A stretch of 61,569 nucleotides of DNA, from NCBI RefSeq assembly GCF_003991405.1, contig NZ_RPEN01000146.1:1-61569 (forward strand). Direction: 5' to 3'. Shown one piece after another: positions 44,780-52,848 of the stretch (position 1 is the first letter of the stretch; every line of letters starts with the position of its first letter). Source of the DNA: Pseudorhodobacter sp. E13 (GTDB taxonomy: Bacteria > Pseudomonadota > Alphaproteobacteria > Rhodobacterales > Rhodobacteraceae). The notes beneath the pieces were generated by a model. It made no database searches. It worked only from the letters and a program-made list of their open reading frames with translations, and was not told where the DNA came from. The position numbers were made by a program, and so were the translations under genes.

Positions 44780-44862
44780 CTCTGTGCCCCTATTGCTTTC
44801 ACATTGGATTTTCGCGGCATTACAGGCCGAAAACGGCACCCTGACAACCACAAATCGCAACG

Positions 44863-44901
44863 GCCCAATACACAGGCCCAACACACAGGCCCAGCACACA
44901 G
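44863..44901. repeat. Tandem repeat, three 13-bp units
   Basis: Three consecutive copies of GCCCAAcACACAG (44863-44875, 44876-44888, 44889-44901) with single-base differences. They lie in the 211-bp region between the divergent SDR and DUF2125 genes and may bind a regulator or be simple slippage. Confidence 0.8.
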
Positions 44902-44990
44902 GATCGTGGCGGCTATCTGCCACCTGCCCCCTTGACCCCGCGCGGCGGCGGCCCGATGCTACCGCCAAGGATTTCAACGGAGGCACTTCC

Positions 44991-46511
44991 ATGACGATGC
45001 ATATTTTACGGACCACGTCCATTTCGGCGCTGGCCGCCTTTGCCTTTTCCCCGGCTTTCGCCGATGTCACCGCCGAACAGGTCTGGCAGAACTGGCAAAC
45101 ACTTGGCACGGCGTATGGCCAAACCTATACCACCGGGTCGGAATCCCGGTCCGGCGACACGCTGAAAATCACCGATATGACGATTGACATGACCGAGGGC
45201 GAAAACAAGGTTTCCGGCGTGATCCCAGAGGTGAATTTCCGCGAACTGGGCGATGGCCGGGTCGAGATTACCATGTCGGACGAGTATCTGATGAAGATGC
45301 AAACCGTCGGTGAGATGGGCAAGATGATGAGCAACAGCGTCAACATCGGCCAGAACGGCCTGACGATGATTGCCAGCGGCAGCCCCGATGCCATCAGCTA
45401 TGACATGAAGGCGGATTCCATCGTGGTGAACGCGCTTGATTTCATCATCGACGGCAAACCGCGCGAAATGGATATTGATCTCAACCTGTCCAAGCTGGCC
45501 GCTGTCTATCAGGTTACGCCCGGCGAACTGACAAATACCACCTCTACCTTCTCGGCAGAGGCGTTGTCGTTTCAGGCCATCGGTCAGGATGAAGAGGGGA
45601 AGGGCAAGTTTGATATCACCGGGCAGATGAACAACCTTGCCGGGGCATCCTCGAGCGTGCTGCCGAAAGCGGTGCCGGGTGCGGATTTTGCGGCCAAGAT
45701 GATGCAGGGCATGGTGACAGAAGGGTCGTTCACCTATGACAGCGGCAATTTCACGCTGAGCGGGAACGGCGATGACGGCAAGACCACGACGATTGACAGC
45801 CGGTCGAACGGCGGCAGCCTGAACATCTCGATGGACAAGGACCGCATCGCCTATGGGGCCGCGGGCAAGGCTGTGCAGCTCAAGGCGTCTGGCACCGCGA
45901 TCCCCTTCCCGGAAGTGACCGCCGCCTATGACGAAGCGGGGTTCAACCTGCTGATGCCGATTTCCAAATCCGACGAGGCGAAGGATTTTGCGCTGGAAAC
46001 CCGTCTGCAAGGGCTGACCGTATCAGACATGCTGTGGAGCATGATCGACCCCGGTGCCACCTTGCCGCGTGATCCCGCAACGCTGATCGTTTCGCTGAAA
46101 GGCAAGGCCAAGCCGCTTGCCGATATGATGGCAGGCGACCCCACCGCGATGATAGGCGGCAAGCCCCCGTTTGAGGTGGAAAAGCTTGATATCAGCGCGC
46201 TGCAACTGACCGTTGCCGGGGCCGAATTCAAAGGCGATGGCGCGCTGGCCTTCGACAATTCGCAACCGCCGATGCTGGGCGGTGTGGCCCCGATGCCAAC
46301 GGGCAAGCTGAACCTGTCCTTGACGGGGGCAAATGGGCTGTTGGGCAAGTTGCAGGCGCTGGGTCTGGTCGATCCGCAGATCACCATGACCTTTGGCATG
46401 ATGTCGGGCATGTTGGCAAAACCCGGCCCGACCCCGGACAGCCTGATTTCCGAAGTGGAGTTCAAGGAAGGTGGGCAGATCCTGACCAATGGCAATCCGT
46501 TGCCGTTCTGA
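44991..46511 (+). CDS. DUF2125 domain-containing exported protein
   Basis: A 506-residue protein with a signal peptide (MTMHILRTTSISALAAFAFSPAFA, cleavage before DVTAEQVW). The mature part is rich in beta strands and repeated amphipathic segments (KITDMTIDM, VSGVIPEVNFREL, VDPQITMTFGMM), as in DUF2125 (COG4093), an uncharacterised alphaproteobacterial periplasmic family that may resemble lipid-transfer AsmA-like proteins. GGAGG precedes the ATG. It is 114 bp upstream of pmbA. Confidence 0.85.
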   Translation: MTMHILRTTSISALAAFAFSPAFADVTAEQVWQNWQTLGTAYGQTYTTGSESRSGDTLKITDMTIDMTEGENKVSGVIPEVNFRELGDGRVEITMSDEYLMKMQTVGEMGKMMSNSVNIGQNGLTMIASGSPDAISYDMKADSIVVNALDFIIDGKPREMDIDLNLSKLAAVYQVTPGELTNTTSTFSAEALSFQAIGQDEEGKGKFDITGQMNNLAGASSSVLPKAVPGADFAAKMMQGMVTEGSFTYDSGNFTLSGNGDDGKTTTIDSRSNGGSLNISMDKDRIAYGAAGKAVQLKASGTAIPFPEVTAAYDEAGFNLLMPISKSDEAKDFALETRLQGLTVSDMLWSMIDPGATLPRDPATLIVSLKGKAKPLADMMAGDPTAMIGGKPPFEVEKLDISALQLTVAGAEFKGDGALAFDNSQPPMLGGVAPMPTGKLNLSLTGANGLLGKLQALGLVDPQITMTFGMMSGMLAKPGPTPDSLISEVEFKEGGQILTNGNPLPF

Positions 46512-46625
46512 CCGGATGTGAAATTGCGCGCGGGGCGGTCTTTGGGCCGCCCTCTTGCGTTCTGACTGCTTGCCTTGCGGGGCGTGGCGGATTACCTGCC
46601 GATACATAGCAACAAGGAGACCGCG

Positions 46626-47969
46626 ATGACCCGCTCGCTTGAAACGCTGACCGAGGCGCTGTTGACCGCCGCCAAACGCGCCGGGGCCGATGCCGCCGAT
46701 GCCATCGCGGTGGACGGGGTTGCCACGGCCATCGACATTCGCGCGGGCAAGCTGGAACAGGCGGAACGGTCCGAAGGGGTGGAGCTGGGGCTGCGGGTGC
46801 TGGTGGGGCAACGTCAGGCCTGCGTGTCGGTGTCCGATATCACCCCCGCCACGATTGCCGCCGTGGCGGAACGCGCGGTCGCCATGGCGCGGGAAGCGCC
46901 AGAGGACCCCTATGCCGGGTTGGCCGACCCATCGCAGCTTGCCCGCAACTGGGATATCGCCGCGCTGGAACTGTGCGACAACGCGCCCGAAGCCAGCGCC
47001 GCCGCGTTGGAAGCAGACGCCCGCCAAGCCGAAGCCGCCGCGATGGCGGTGCAAGGTATCGTGCAGGTCGAAGCCTCGGCCAGCCAGTCGCGCCGCCAGA
47101 TCCATATGGCCGCCAGCAATGGCTTTGCGGGGGGCTATGCGCGGTCGTCGCGGTCGGTTTCGGCGGTGGCCTTTACCGGGACAGGCATAGGGATGGAGCG
47201 GGACTGGGCCGCCGAAGGCCGTATCTTTGCCGCCGATCTGCCCGGCGCGGAGGAGATTGGCGCGCTTGCTGCGGCCCGCGCGCTGGAGCGTGTGGGCGCG
47301 CGCAAACCAAAAACGGGCGCGTTTCCCGTGCTCTATGATGAACGGATTTCCTCGGGGTTGATCGGGCATTTGCTGGGCGCGATCAACGGCTCCACCATTG
47401 CGCGGGGGTCGGGCTGGTTGCGCGATGCTTTGGGTCAGCAAATTCTGCCCAAGGGCCTGTCGGTGATCGAAGACCCGCATCGCCCGCGTATCGCAGGCAG
47501 CCGCGCCTTTGATGGCGAAGGTCTGCCGACCGCGCGCCGCGCCATTGTGCAGGACGGAGTGTTGATGGGCTGGGTGCTGGACCTTGCCACCGGGCGCAAG
47601 CTGGGGATGGACAGCACCGCCAATGCCGCGCGCGGCACGTCCTCGCCCCCATCGCCCGGCACGTCGAATATTGATCTGACCCAAGGGGTGAAAAGCCGCG
47701 CGGATTTGGTGGCCGAGATGGGGACGGGCTTGCTTGTCACCTCGTTGATCGGGTCGTCGATCAACCCCACCACGGGGGATTATTCGCGCGGGGCCTCGGG
47801 GTTCTGGGTGGAAAACGGGCAGATTGCCTATGCGGTGAATGAATGCACCATCGCGGGCAATCTGCGCGATATGCTGATGCGGATGACGCCAGCCAATGAT
47901 GCGCGGACGCATATGTCGACCCGCGTGCCGTCCTTGCTGGTCGAAGGGCTGACGATTGCCGGGGCATGA
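46626..47969 (+). CDS. pmbA: Metalloprotease subunit TldE/PmbA
   Basis: The 447-residue TldD/PmbA-family protein has ELGLRVLVGQRQACVSVSDI, VEASASQSRRQIHMAASNGF, FPVLYDERISSGLIGHLLGAINGSTIARGSGWL and SGFWVENGQIAYAVNECTIAGNLRDM. TldE lacks the HExxxH of TldD and acts with it in degrading peptides such as microcin precursors and CcdA. TldD is not in the window. AGGAG-type signal precedes the ATG. Its stop region overlaps the TTG start of the phosphatase gene by 14 bp. Confidence 0.93.
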   Translation: MTRSLETLTEALLTAAKRAGADAADAIAVDGVATAIDIRAGKLEQAERSEGVELGLRVLVGQRQACVSVSDITPATIAAVAERAVAMAREAPEDPYAGLADPSQLARNWDIAALELCDNAPEASAAALEADARQAEAAAMAVQGIVQVEASASQSRRQIHMAASNGFAGGYARSSRSVSAVAFTGTGIGMERDWAAEGRIFAADLPGAEEIGALAAARALERVGARKPKTGAFPVLYDERISSGLIGHLLGAINGSTIARGSGWLRDALGQQILPKGLSVIEDPHRPRIAGSRAFDGEGLPTARRAIVQDGVLMGWVLDLATGRKLGMDSTANAARGTSSPPSPGTSNIDLTQGVKSRADLVAEMGTGLLVTSLIGSSINPTTGDYSRGASGFWVENGQIAYAVNECTIAGNLRDMLMRMTPANDARTHMSTRVPSLLVEGLTIAGA

Positions 47970-48735
47970 CGCAGACCGTGACCTGCTGGTAGGGGCGGCG
48001 CGCGAAGCAGGGGCGATTGCCCTGCGCTATTTCAAGCGCGACCCGCAGACATGGGACAAAGGGGATGGCGCAGGCCCGGTGACAGAGGCCGATCTGGCGG
48101 TGAATGACATGCTGGCCCAGCGCCTGCGTGCCGCGCGGCCCGAGTATGGCTGGCTGTCCGAGGAAACCCCGGACGATACCGCCCGGCTGTCAGCGCGCCG
48201 GGTGTTCATTGTCGACCCGATCGACGGCACCCGCGCCTTTATCGACGGGCAAGACAGTTTCGCACATTCACTGGCGATTGTGGAGGATGGCACCGTGATC
48301 GCGGCGGCGGTGTATCTGCCTGCCAAGGACCGGATGTATAGCGCCGGGGGCACGAACGGCGCAGAGGTGAACGGGCGGCCCTTGCAGGCCAGTCTGGCCG
48401 CCAGCGCCACGGGGGCCACGGTGCTGACCTCCAAGCCCAATATGGCCCCGGCGCATTGGCCCGGCGGCGTGCCGGATATGCAGCGGTCTTTCCGCCCCTC
48501 GCTTGCCTATCGGCTGTGCCTTGTTGCCGAAGGGCGGTTTGACGCGATGCTGGCCTTTCGACCGACATGGGAATGGGACATTGCGGCGGGGGCGTTGATT
48601 GCGGCACAGGCGGGGGCCATGGTCAGCGATGGTGCGGGCGCGCCGCTGCGTTTCAACGCGCCCGACCCGCGGACGGCAGGGGTGATTGTGGCAGGTGCTG
48701 CGGTGCATGCGCAATTGCTGGCGCAGCGCGGCTAA
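47956..48735 (+). CDS. Inositol-monophosphatase-like / CysQ-like phosphatase
   Basis: The 259-residue Mg2+-dependent phosphatase has SEETPDD (68-74), DPIDGTRAF (87-95) and WEWDIAAGALIAAQAG (C-terminal metal Asp). These are the three metal sites of the IMPase/3'(2'),5'-bisphosphate nucleotidase group; CysQ-like activity on PAP is likely. The only in-frame start is TTG 47956, since TGA 47950-47952 closes the frame upstream. The ATG at 47966 that overlaps the pmbA stop is out of frame and stops after eight codons. GAAGGG lies 8 nt before the TTG. Translation is therefore coupled to pmbA through a weak start. Confidence 0.88.
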   Translation: MPGHDADRDLLVGAAREAGAIALRYFKRDPQTWDKGDGAGPVTEADLAVNDMLAQRLRAARPEYGWLSEETPDDTARLSARRVFIVDPIDGTRAFIDGQDSFAHSLAIVEDGTVIAAAVYLPAKDRMYSAGGTNGAEVNGRPLQASLAASATGATVLTSKPNMAPAHWPGGVPDMQRSFRPSLAYRLCLVAEGRFDAMLAFRPTWEWDIAAGALIAAQAGAMVSDGAGAPLRFNAPDPRTAGVIVAGAAVHAQLLAQRG

Positions 48736-48794
48736 GGCGTGTTTTGACGGTTTGCGCAAAGCGGGAACCATCGGTGCGTGTGCCTGACGGTTTC

Positions 48795-48819
48795 AGGTAT
48801 TTTTGCCAAGATGAAATCA
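48795..48819 (-). repeat. Dispersed 25-bp intergenic motif (second copy)
   Basis: Exact reverse complement of 14125-14149. Its end supplies the TGA stop codon (48817-48819) of the SGNH hydrolase gene, so the repeat overlaps the coding end by three bases. Confidence 0.8.
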
Positions 48820-49452
48820 AAGCGCGCGCAGGGCGTCCGCCACGGCGATGGCCAAGGCGGCATGGCCTTCGGGCGCGTAGTGGATACCATCGACCGGGCT
48901 GGTTTGCAGCACGGTGCCTGCATCCAGAAAGCCAAGGCCGCGCGCCTGAGCATAGCTGTGCAGCAGCCCTGCGAGCGCGCGGCTTTTCGCGGCCCCGCCG
49001 ATAAATTCTGCTGTCAGTGGCCCAAGTTCCTGCACCGGGGGCGGCGCGATAAGCAGAAGTTTCAAGCCGGGGTGGCGGCTGGCCATCTCTGGCCCCAAGG
49101 CCATATCGACCAAGCCCGCTATGCCTGCGACGATCCGGTCTGCCGAGGCCCCGAAGCGGGTTTTCACATCATTGGTGCCCAGCATCAGCACCATATAATC
49201 CAGCGGGCCGTGGCTGTTGAGCGCAAGGCGCAGGCCGATGGTGGCATTCATGTGATCGCCCATCATCGGATCGTCAAAGCACGTGGTGCGGCCGGGCAGC
49301 CCTTCCTCGACCAGATGCCAATCGGGGCCGAGCAGCGATGCCGCGCGGGTGGGCCAGCGGGTCGCGGCATCATAGCGCTGATAGACCCCGCGCGTGGTGA
49401 TGGGGGGCGTGCCATGGGTGTTGCTGTCGCCGAAGGTCATCAAGATGGGCAT
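48817..49452 (-). CDS. SGNH/GDSL-family hydrolase (arylesterase-like)
   Basis: The 211-residue esterase has block I FGDSNTHG (Ser10), block II Gly in GLPGRTT, block III GTNDVK and block V DGIHYAPEGH (Asp/His). It resembles aryl esterase/acyltransferase proteins such as MsAcT, given FGDSNTHGTPP and the GLPGRTTxxDDP segment. No signal peptide, so it is probably cytoplasmic. It is convergent with the CysQ-like gene and divergent from cnoX. Confidence 0.9.
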   Translation of the reverse strand: MPILMTFGDSNTHGTPPITTRGVYQRYDAATRWPTRAASLLGPDWHLVEEGLPGRTTCFDDPMMGDHMNATIGLRLALNSHGPLDYMVLMLGTNDVKTRFGASADRIVAGIAGLVDMALGPEMASRHPGLKLLLIAPPPVQELGPLTAEFIGGAAKSRALAGLLHSYAQARGLGFLDAGTVLQTSPVDGIHYAPEGHAALAIAVADALRAL

Positions 49453-49595
49453 GGGGCGGCTCCGTTCGCTTGCCTTGTCACGCTAATCGCGGGCGCGGGG
49501 CTTGCAAAGCCCCCTTGCAGCTTTGCTTTGCCCCTTGGCCTTTTGCCCCGCGATGCGCATATATGGGGCAACGGATTTGACCAAAGAGGGACGAC

Positions 49596-50507
49596 ATGCT
49601 GACATTTGGCGAGCAACTGGGCGGGGCAGAGGCCCAAGCGGATCTGATCATCGACGGGTCGGAGGCCACTTTCATGACGGATGTCATTGAAGGCAGCGCC
49701 GAAGTGCCCGTGATCGTGGATTTCTGGGCCCCGTGGTGCGGCCCTTGCAAGCAGCTTGGCCCAGCGCTGGAGGCGGCGGTGACAGCGGCCAAGGGCAAGG
49801 TGCGGATGGTCAAGATCAATGTGGACGAAAGCCCCAATATCTCGGCCCAGTTGCGCATCCAGTCCATTCCCACGGTTTACGCCTTTTTTCAGGGCAAGCC
49901 GGTGGACGGGTTTCAGGGCGCGCTGCCTGCGTCTGAGTTGAAGGCCTTTGTAGAAAAGGTTGGCGCCTTGGCAGGCGATGGTGGTTTGGCCGAAGCGATT
50001 GAGGCGGCGGAAGCAATGCTGGCCGAAGGCGCTGCCGCAGATGCCGCCGAAACCTTTGCCGCCATTCTGGGCGAAGAGCCGGAGAACCCGGTCGCCTTTG
50101 GCGGATTGCTGCGCGCGCATCTGGCCTTGGGTGAGGTGGAACAGGCCGAAGCACTGCTGGCCGCCGTTCCGGCCAAGATTGCAGGTGCCAAAGAGGTGGA
50201 AGCCGTGCGCGCCCAGATTGCCCTGTTGCATCAGGCGGCCAGCGCAGGCCCGGTGGCCGAATTGCGCGCCGTGGTAGAAGCAGAGCCCGACAACCACCAA
50301 GCGCGTTTCGACCTTGCGCAGGCGCTGCATGCAGCGGGCAAGGTCGAGGAGGCAGTGGAGATGTTGCTGGAGCTGTTCCGCCGCGATCGGGAGTGGAATG
50401 ATGGTGCCGCAAAGGCGCAGCTTTTCACCATTTTCGATGCCTTGACGCCGAAAGACCCGGTTGCGATCAAAGGGCGGCGCAGACTCTCGTCGATGATATT
50501 TGTCTAA
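49596..50507 (+). CDS. Thioredoxin-domain TPR protein, CnoX (YbbN) type
   Basis: The 303-residue protein has an N-terminal thioredoxin domain with active-site WCGPC (47-51, Cys48 and Cys51) and IPTVYAFFQG, then a helical TPR-like region (about 130-300) with repeated AEAMLAEGAAADAAETFAAIL-type helices. This is the CnoX/YbbN co-chaperone architecture that hands clients to GroEL or DnaK. E. coli CnoX lacks the CxxC pair, while this one keeps it, so it may also be a reductase. It is followed 26 bp later by the LON-domain gene. Confidence 0.92.
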   Translation: MLTFGEQLGGAEAQADLIIDGSEATFMTDVIEGSAEVPVIVDFWAPWCGPCKQLGPALEAAVTAAKGKVRMVKINVDESPNISAQLRIQSIPTVYAFFQGKPVDGFQGALPASELKAFVEKVGALAGDGGLAEAIEAAEAMLAEGAAADAAETFAAILGEEPENPVAFGGLLRAHLALGEVEQAEALLAAVPAKIAGAKEVEAVRAQIALLHQAASAGPVAELRAVVEAEPDNHQARFDLAQALHAAGKVEEAVEMLLELFRRDREWNDGAAKAQLFTIFDALTPKDPVAIKGRRRLSSMIFV

Positions 50508-50533
50508 ATGAAAACGCGGCCTAGCTGCTTGTC

Positions 50534-51187
50534 ATGAAACACATCCGCGACCTGCCCGACACCATCCCGATCTTTCCGCTGCCCGGCGCCTTGCTGCTGC
50601 CGCGCGCGCGTTTGCCGCTGCATCTGTTTGAGCCGCGCTATCTGCAAATGCTGGAAGATTGCATGAAAACGCCCGAGCGTCTGATCGGTATGATCCAGAC
50701 GCGCGATGTGCCTGCCTCTGTGGCCAAGCCCGAGGCGCGGCTGCACAGTATCGGCTGCGCGGGGCGGCTGACCGGGTTTTCGGAAACCGAGGACGGGCGT
50801 TATATGATCACGCTGGCAGGTGTGTCGCGTTTTCGTCTGCGCGAGGAGGTAACGGGCTTTACCCCCTATCGCCGCGCACGGGTGGAGTGGAAAGGGTTTG
50901 AGCGGGATCAAGGCGGCAGCGAAGATGATCCGGGCTTTGACCGTGCGGCCTTTATGGACCTGCTGCACCGCTTCTTTGACTCATTGGAACTGTCGACCGA
51001 TTGGGGCAGCCTGAAAGAGGCAGACAGCGAGTTGCTGATCAATTCTCTGTCGATGCTGTGCCCGTTTTCGCCCGAAGACAAACAGGCGCTGCTGGAAGCG
51101 CCGACGCTGACGACCCGTCGCGAAACCATGGTAACCCTGATCGAGTTCGCCTTGCGCGGCGGATCGGGTGAGGAGACGATACAATGA
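50534..51187 (+). CDS. LON N-terminal substrate-binding domain protein
   Basis: A 217-residue protein consisting of a Lon N-terminal (PUA-like plus helical) domain: [33 protein letters not shown], then [29 protein letters not shown]. No ATPase or protease domain is attached. The role is unknown, perhaps substrate or adaptor binding. It overlaps the Trm112 gene by 4 bp and belongs with cnoX and Trm112 in one operon. Confidence 0.92.
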   Translation: MKHIRDLPDTIPIFPLPGALLLPRARLPLHLFEPRYLQMLEDCMKTPERLIGMIQTRDVPASVAKPEARLHSIGCAGRLTGFSETEDGRYMITLAGVSRFRLREEVTGFTPYRRARVEWKGFERDQGGSEDDPGFDRAAFMDLLHRFFDSLELSTDWGSLKEADSELLINSLSMLCPFSPEDKQALLEAPTLTTRRETMVTLIEFALRGGSGEETIQ

Positions 51188-51369
51188 CCCAAGACGCCCC
51201 TGTGATCGACCGCCGGATGCTGGAGGCGCTGGTTTGCCCGGTCAGCCAGACCACGCTGAGCTATGATGCCGAGGCGCAGGAATTGGTGTCAAAGCCGGCC
51301 AAGCTGGCCTTTCCCATTCGCAATGGTATTCCGATCATGTTGGTATCCGAGGCGCGCAAGCTGGAGTGA
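51184..51369 (+). CDS. Trm112 family protein
   Basis: A 61-residue zinc-finger-like protein: [42 protein letters not shown]. The family (YcaR/Trm112) carries a rubredoxin-type knuckle; here only one cysteine (VCPVS) remains, as in many bacterial members, so zinc binding is doubtful. In eukaryotes and archaea Trm112 activates methyltransferases. Coupled (ATGA overlap) to the LON-domain gene. Confidence 0.9.
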   Translation: MTQDAPVIDRRMLEALVCPVSQTTLSYDAEAQELVSKPAKLAFPIRNGIPIMLVSEARKLE

Positions 51370-51437
51370 CGGGCAAGCTTGGGAACCTTTCGGCGCCTTG
51401 CGCGTTATAACATGCGGTGATGGGGCAAAGGATGGAT

Positions 51438-51881
51438 ATGACCAAAGCGCTGACCTATGCGATTTTCATCATTGGCGTGGCCGCCTTGGGCGGGTTGATC
51501 GGCGTATCCACCTTGCCGGGCGAATGGTATGCGGGGTTGCAAAAGCCAGCGTTCACCCCGCCGAACTGGGTGTTTGGCCCGGTTTGGACCACGCTTTATG
51601 TCATGATCGGTTGGGTGGGTGCGCGCAAATGGCTTTACGGCGGCGCTGCCCTGCTGTGGTGGGCGCAGATGGCGCTGAATTTCATCTGGTCGCCCGTGTT
51701 CTTTGGCTTGCAGATGCCCGGCGTGGCGCTGGTGATTATTGCGCTGATGTGGATTTTGATTGCGGTGTTCATCCAGCGTGAATGGGTGCGGGATCGGTTG
51801 TCGGCGCTGTTGTTTGTGCCGTATTTGGCTTGGGTGACGCTGGCCTCGGCCTTGAACGCAGGGATTGTGGTTTTGAACTGA
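51438..51881 (+). CDS. tspO: TspO/MBR family tryptophan-rich sensory protein
   Basis: A 147-residue protein with five transmembrane helices and conserved aromatic positions: LPGEWYAGLQKPAFTPPNWVFGPVWTTLYVMIGWVGARKW, WWAQMALNFIWSPVFFGLQ, and a final LPYLAWVTLASALNAGIVVLN. In Rhodobacter TspO binds tetrapyrroles and tunes photosynthesis gene expression in response to oxygen. The start at 51438 is preferred since AAAGGATGG is then spaced correctly; GTG/ATG codons up to 51417 are in frame. Confidence 0.9.
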   Translation: MTKALTYAIFIIGVAALGGLIGVSTLPGEWYAGLQKPAFTPPNWVFGPVWTTLYVMIGWVGARKWLYGGAALLWWAQMALNFIWSPVFFGLQMPGVALVIIALMWILIAVFIQREWVRDRLSALLFVPYLAWVTLASALNAGIVVLN

Positions 51882-51942
51882 GGCGATGACTTGGGGCGCT
51901 GGTGGGGAGCCCGCAAGCTGCGGGCAACGCCGGGAGTTGCAA

Positions 51943-52025
51943 ACCCCCAGACCCACGCCAAAAGCTGGGGGCTTCACACCCCCAGACCCACACCAAAGCT
52001 GGGGGTTTCACACCCCCAGACCCCC
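51943..52025. repeat. Tandem repeats, 35 and 34 bp plus partial third unit
   Basis: Units 51943-51977 and 51978-52011 and a partial 52012-52025 each begin ACCCCCAGACCC. In the two full units the CCCCCAG pairs with a later CTGGGGG to make a hairpin. They lie between convergent tspO and yaaA and are followed by a CGTGGGATATTTTTGCCG motif of the dispersed family. Confidence 0.85.
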
Positions 52026-52055
52026 GTGGGATATTTTTGCCGAAAAGAAAGCTGG

Positions 52056-52817
52056 TCAGGCTTTGCGGAGGAATACCGGGTTGTCCGGGGTGGAGCGGTG
52101 TGGCTGATAGGTGTAGCCGCCGGTTTTGAAATCCTTAAGGCTTTCCGGGTCGCTCAGGTGGTTTTCTGCGATGAAGCGGGCCATCGCGCCACGCGCTTTC
52201 TTGGCGAAGAAGCTGACGATTTTAGCCTCCCCGTTCTTGTCTTCCAGAAAGGTCGGGGTGATGACGGGCAGGGCCAGCGCCTTGGTATCGACCGCGCCGA
52301 AATATTCCACGGACGCGCAATTGACCAAGGCGCGCGCGTCTGTTTGGGCAGCGGCGGCGTTCAGGGCTGGGGCGAGCGTGGCGCGCCAATAGGCATAGAG
52401 ATCAGCGCCGCGCGGGTTTTTCAACTTGCTGCCCATTTCCAGACGGTAAGCCTTTATCGCGTCCAAGGGGCGGAGCAGGCCGTAGAGGCCCGAAAGGATG
52501 CGCAGGTGATCTTGTGCCCATGTCAGGGCATCGGGGTCGAGCGTCTTTGCTTCCAGCCCCGCATAGGTATCGCCTGCAAAGAACAGGGCGGCAGGTTTTT
52601 CGGGCGCGTCGGCAAAGCTGGCAAAGCGGTTGGCGTTCAGCTCTGCCAAGGGTTGCGAGATATCCATCAATTTGCGCAACCGATTGGCCGATAGCTTTTG
52701 CGCCACGCCTGCCAGAACCACCGCATCGGCGGCGAATTCCGGTTGGGTCGTGGTGAAGCCGGCGGGAAGGCTGGCCTTGTCATCAAGCCGTTTGGCGGGG
52801 GAAATCACTGTCAGCAT
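52056..52817 (-). CDS. yaaA: Peroxide stress protein YaaA
   Basis: The 253-residue DUF328/UPF0246 protein lowers intracellular free iron and DNA damage in H2O2-stressed E. coli and binds DNA. Signatures: MLTVISPAKRLD at the start, FAGDTYAGLEAKTLD, LRILSGLYGLLRPLDAIKAYRLEMGSKL, NCASVEYFGAVD, and FLEDKNGEAKIVSFFAKKARGAMARF. Length is normal. It follows recQ in the same direction with a 31-bp gap, so a DNA-damage operon with recQ is possible. Confidence 0.95.
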   Translation of the reverse strand: MLTVISPAKRLDDKASLPAGFTTTQPEFAADAVVLAGVAQKLSANRLRKLMDISQPLAELNANRFASFADAPEKPAALFFAGDTYAGLEAKTLDPDALTWAQDHLRILSGLYGLLRPLDAIKAYRLEMGSKLKNPRGADLYAYWRATLAPALNAAAAQTDARALVNCASVEYFGAVDTKALALPVITPTFLEDKNGEAKIVSFFAKKARGAMARFIAENHLSDPESLKDFKTGGYTYQPHRSTPDNPVFLRKA

Positions 52818-52848
52818 GCGGTTCTATCTATGTTTGGGCGGCGAAAGG

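Noticed and set aside
46023-47912. Antisense frame spanning the DUF2125 gene end and pmbA
   Set aside because: It crosses two well-supported genes and an intergenic region and has no recognisable domain.
51943-52025. Possible CRISPR repeats
   Set aside because: The units abut without unique spacers and each forms its own hairpin; this is a simple tandem repeat.
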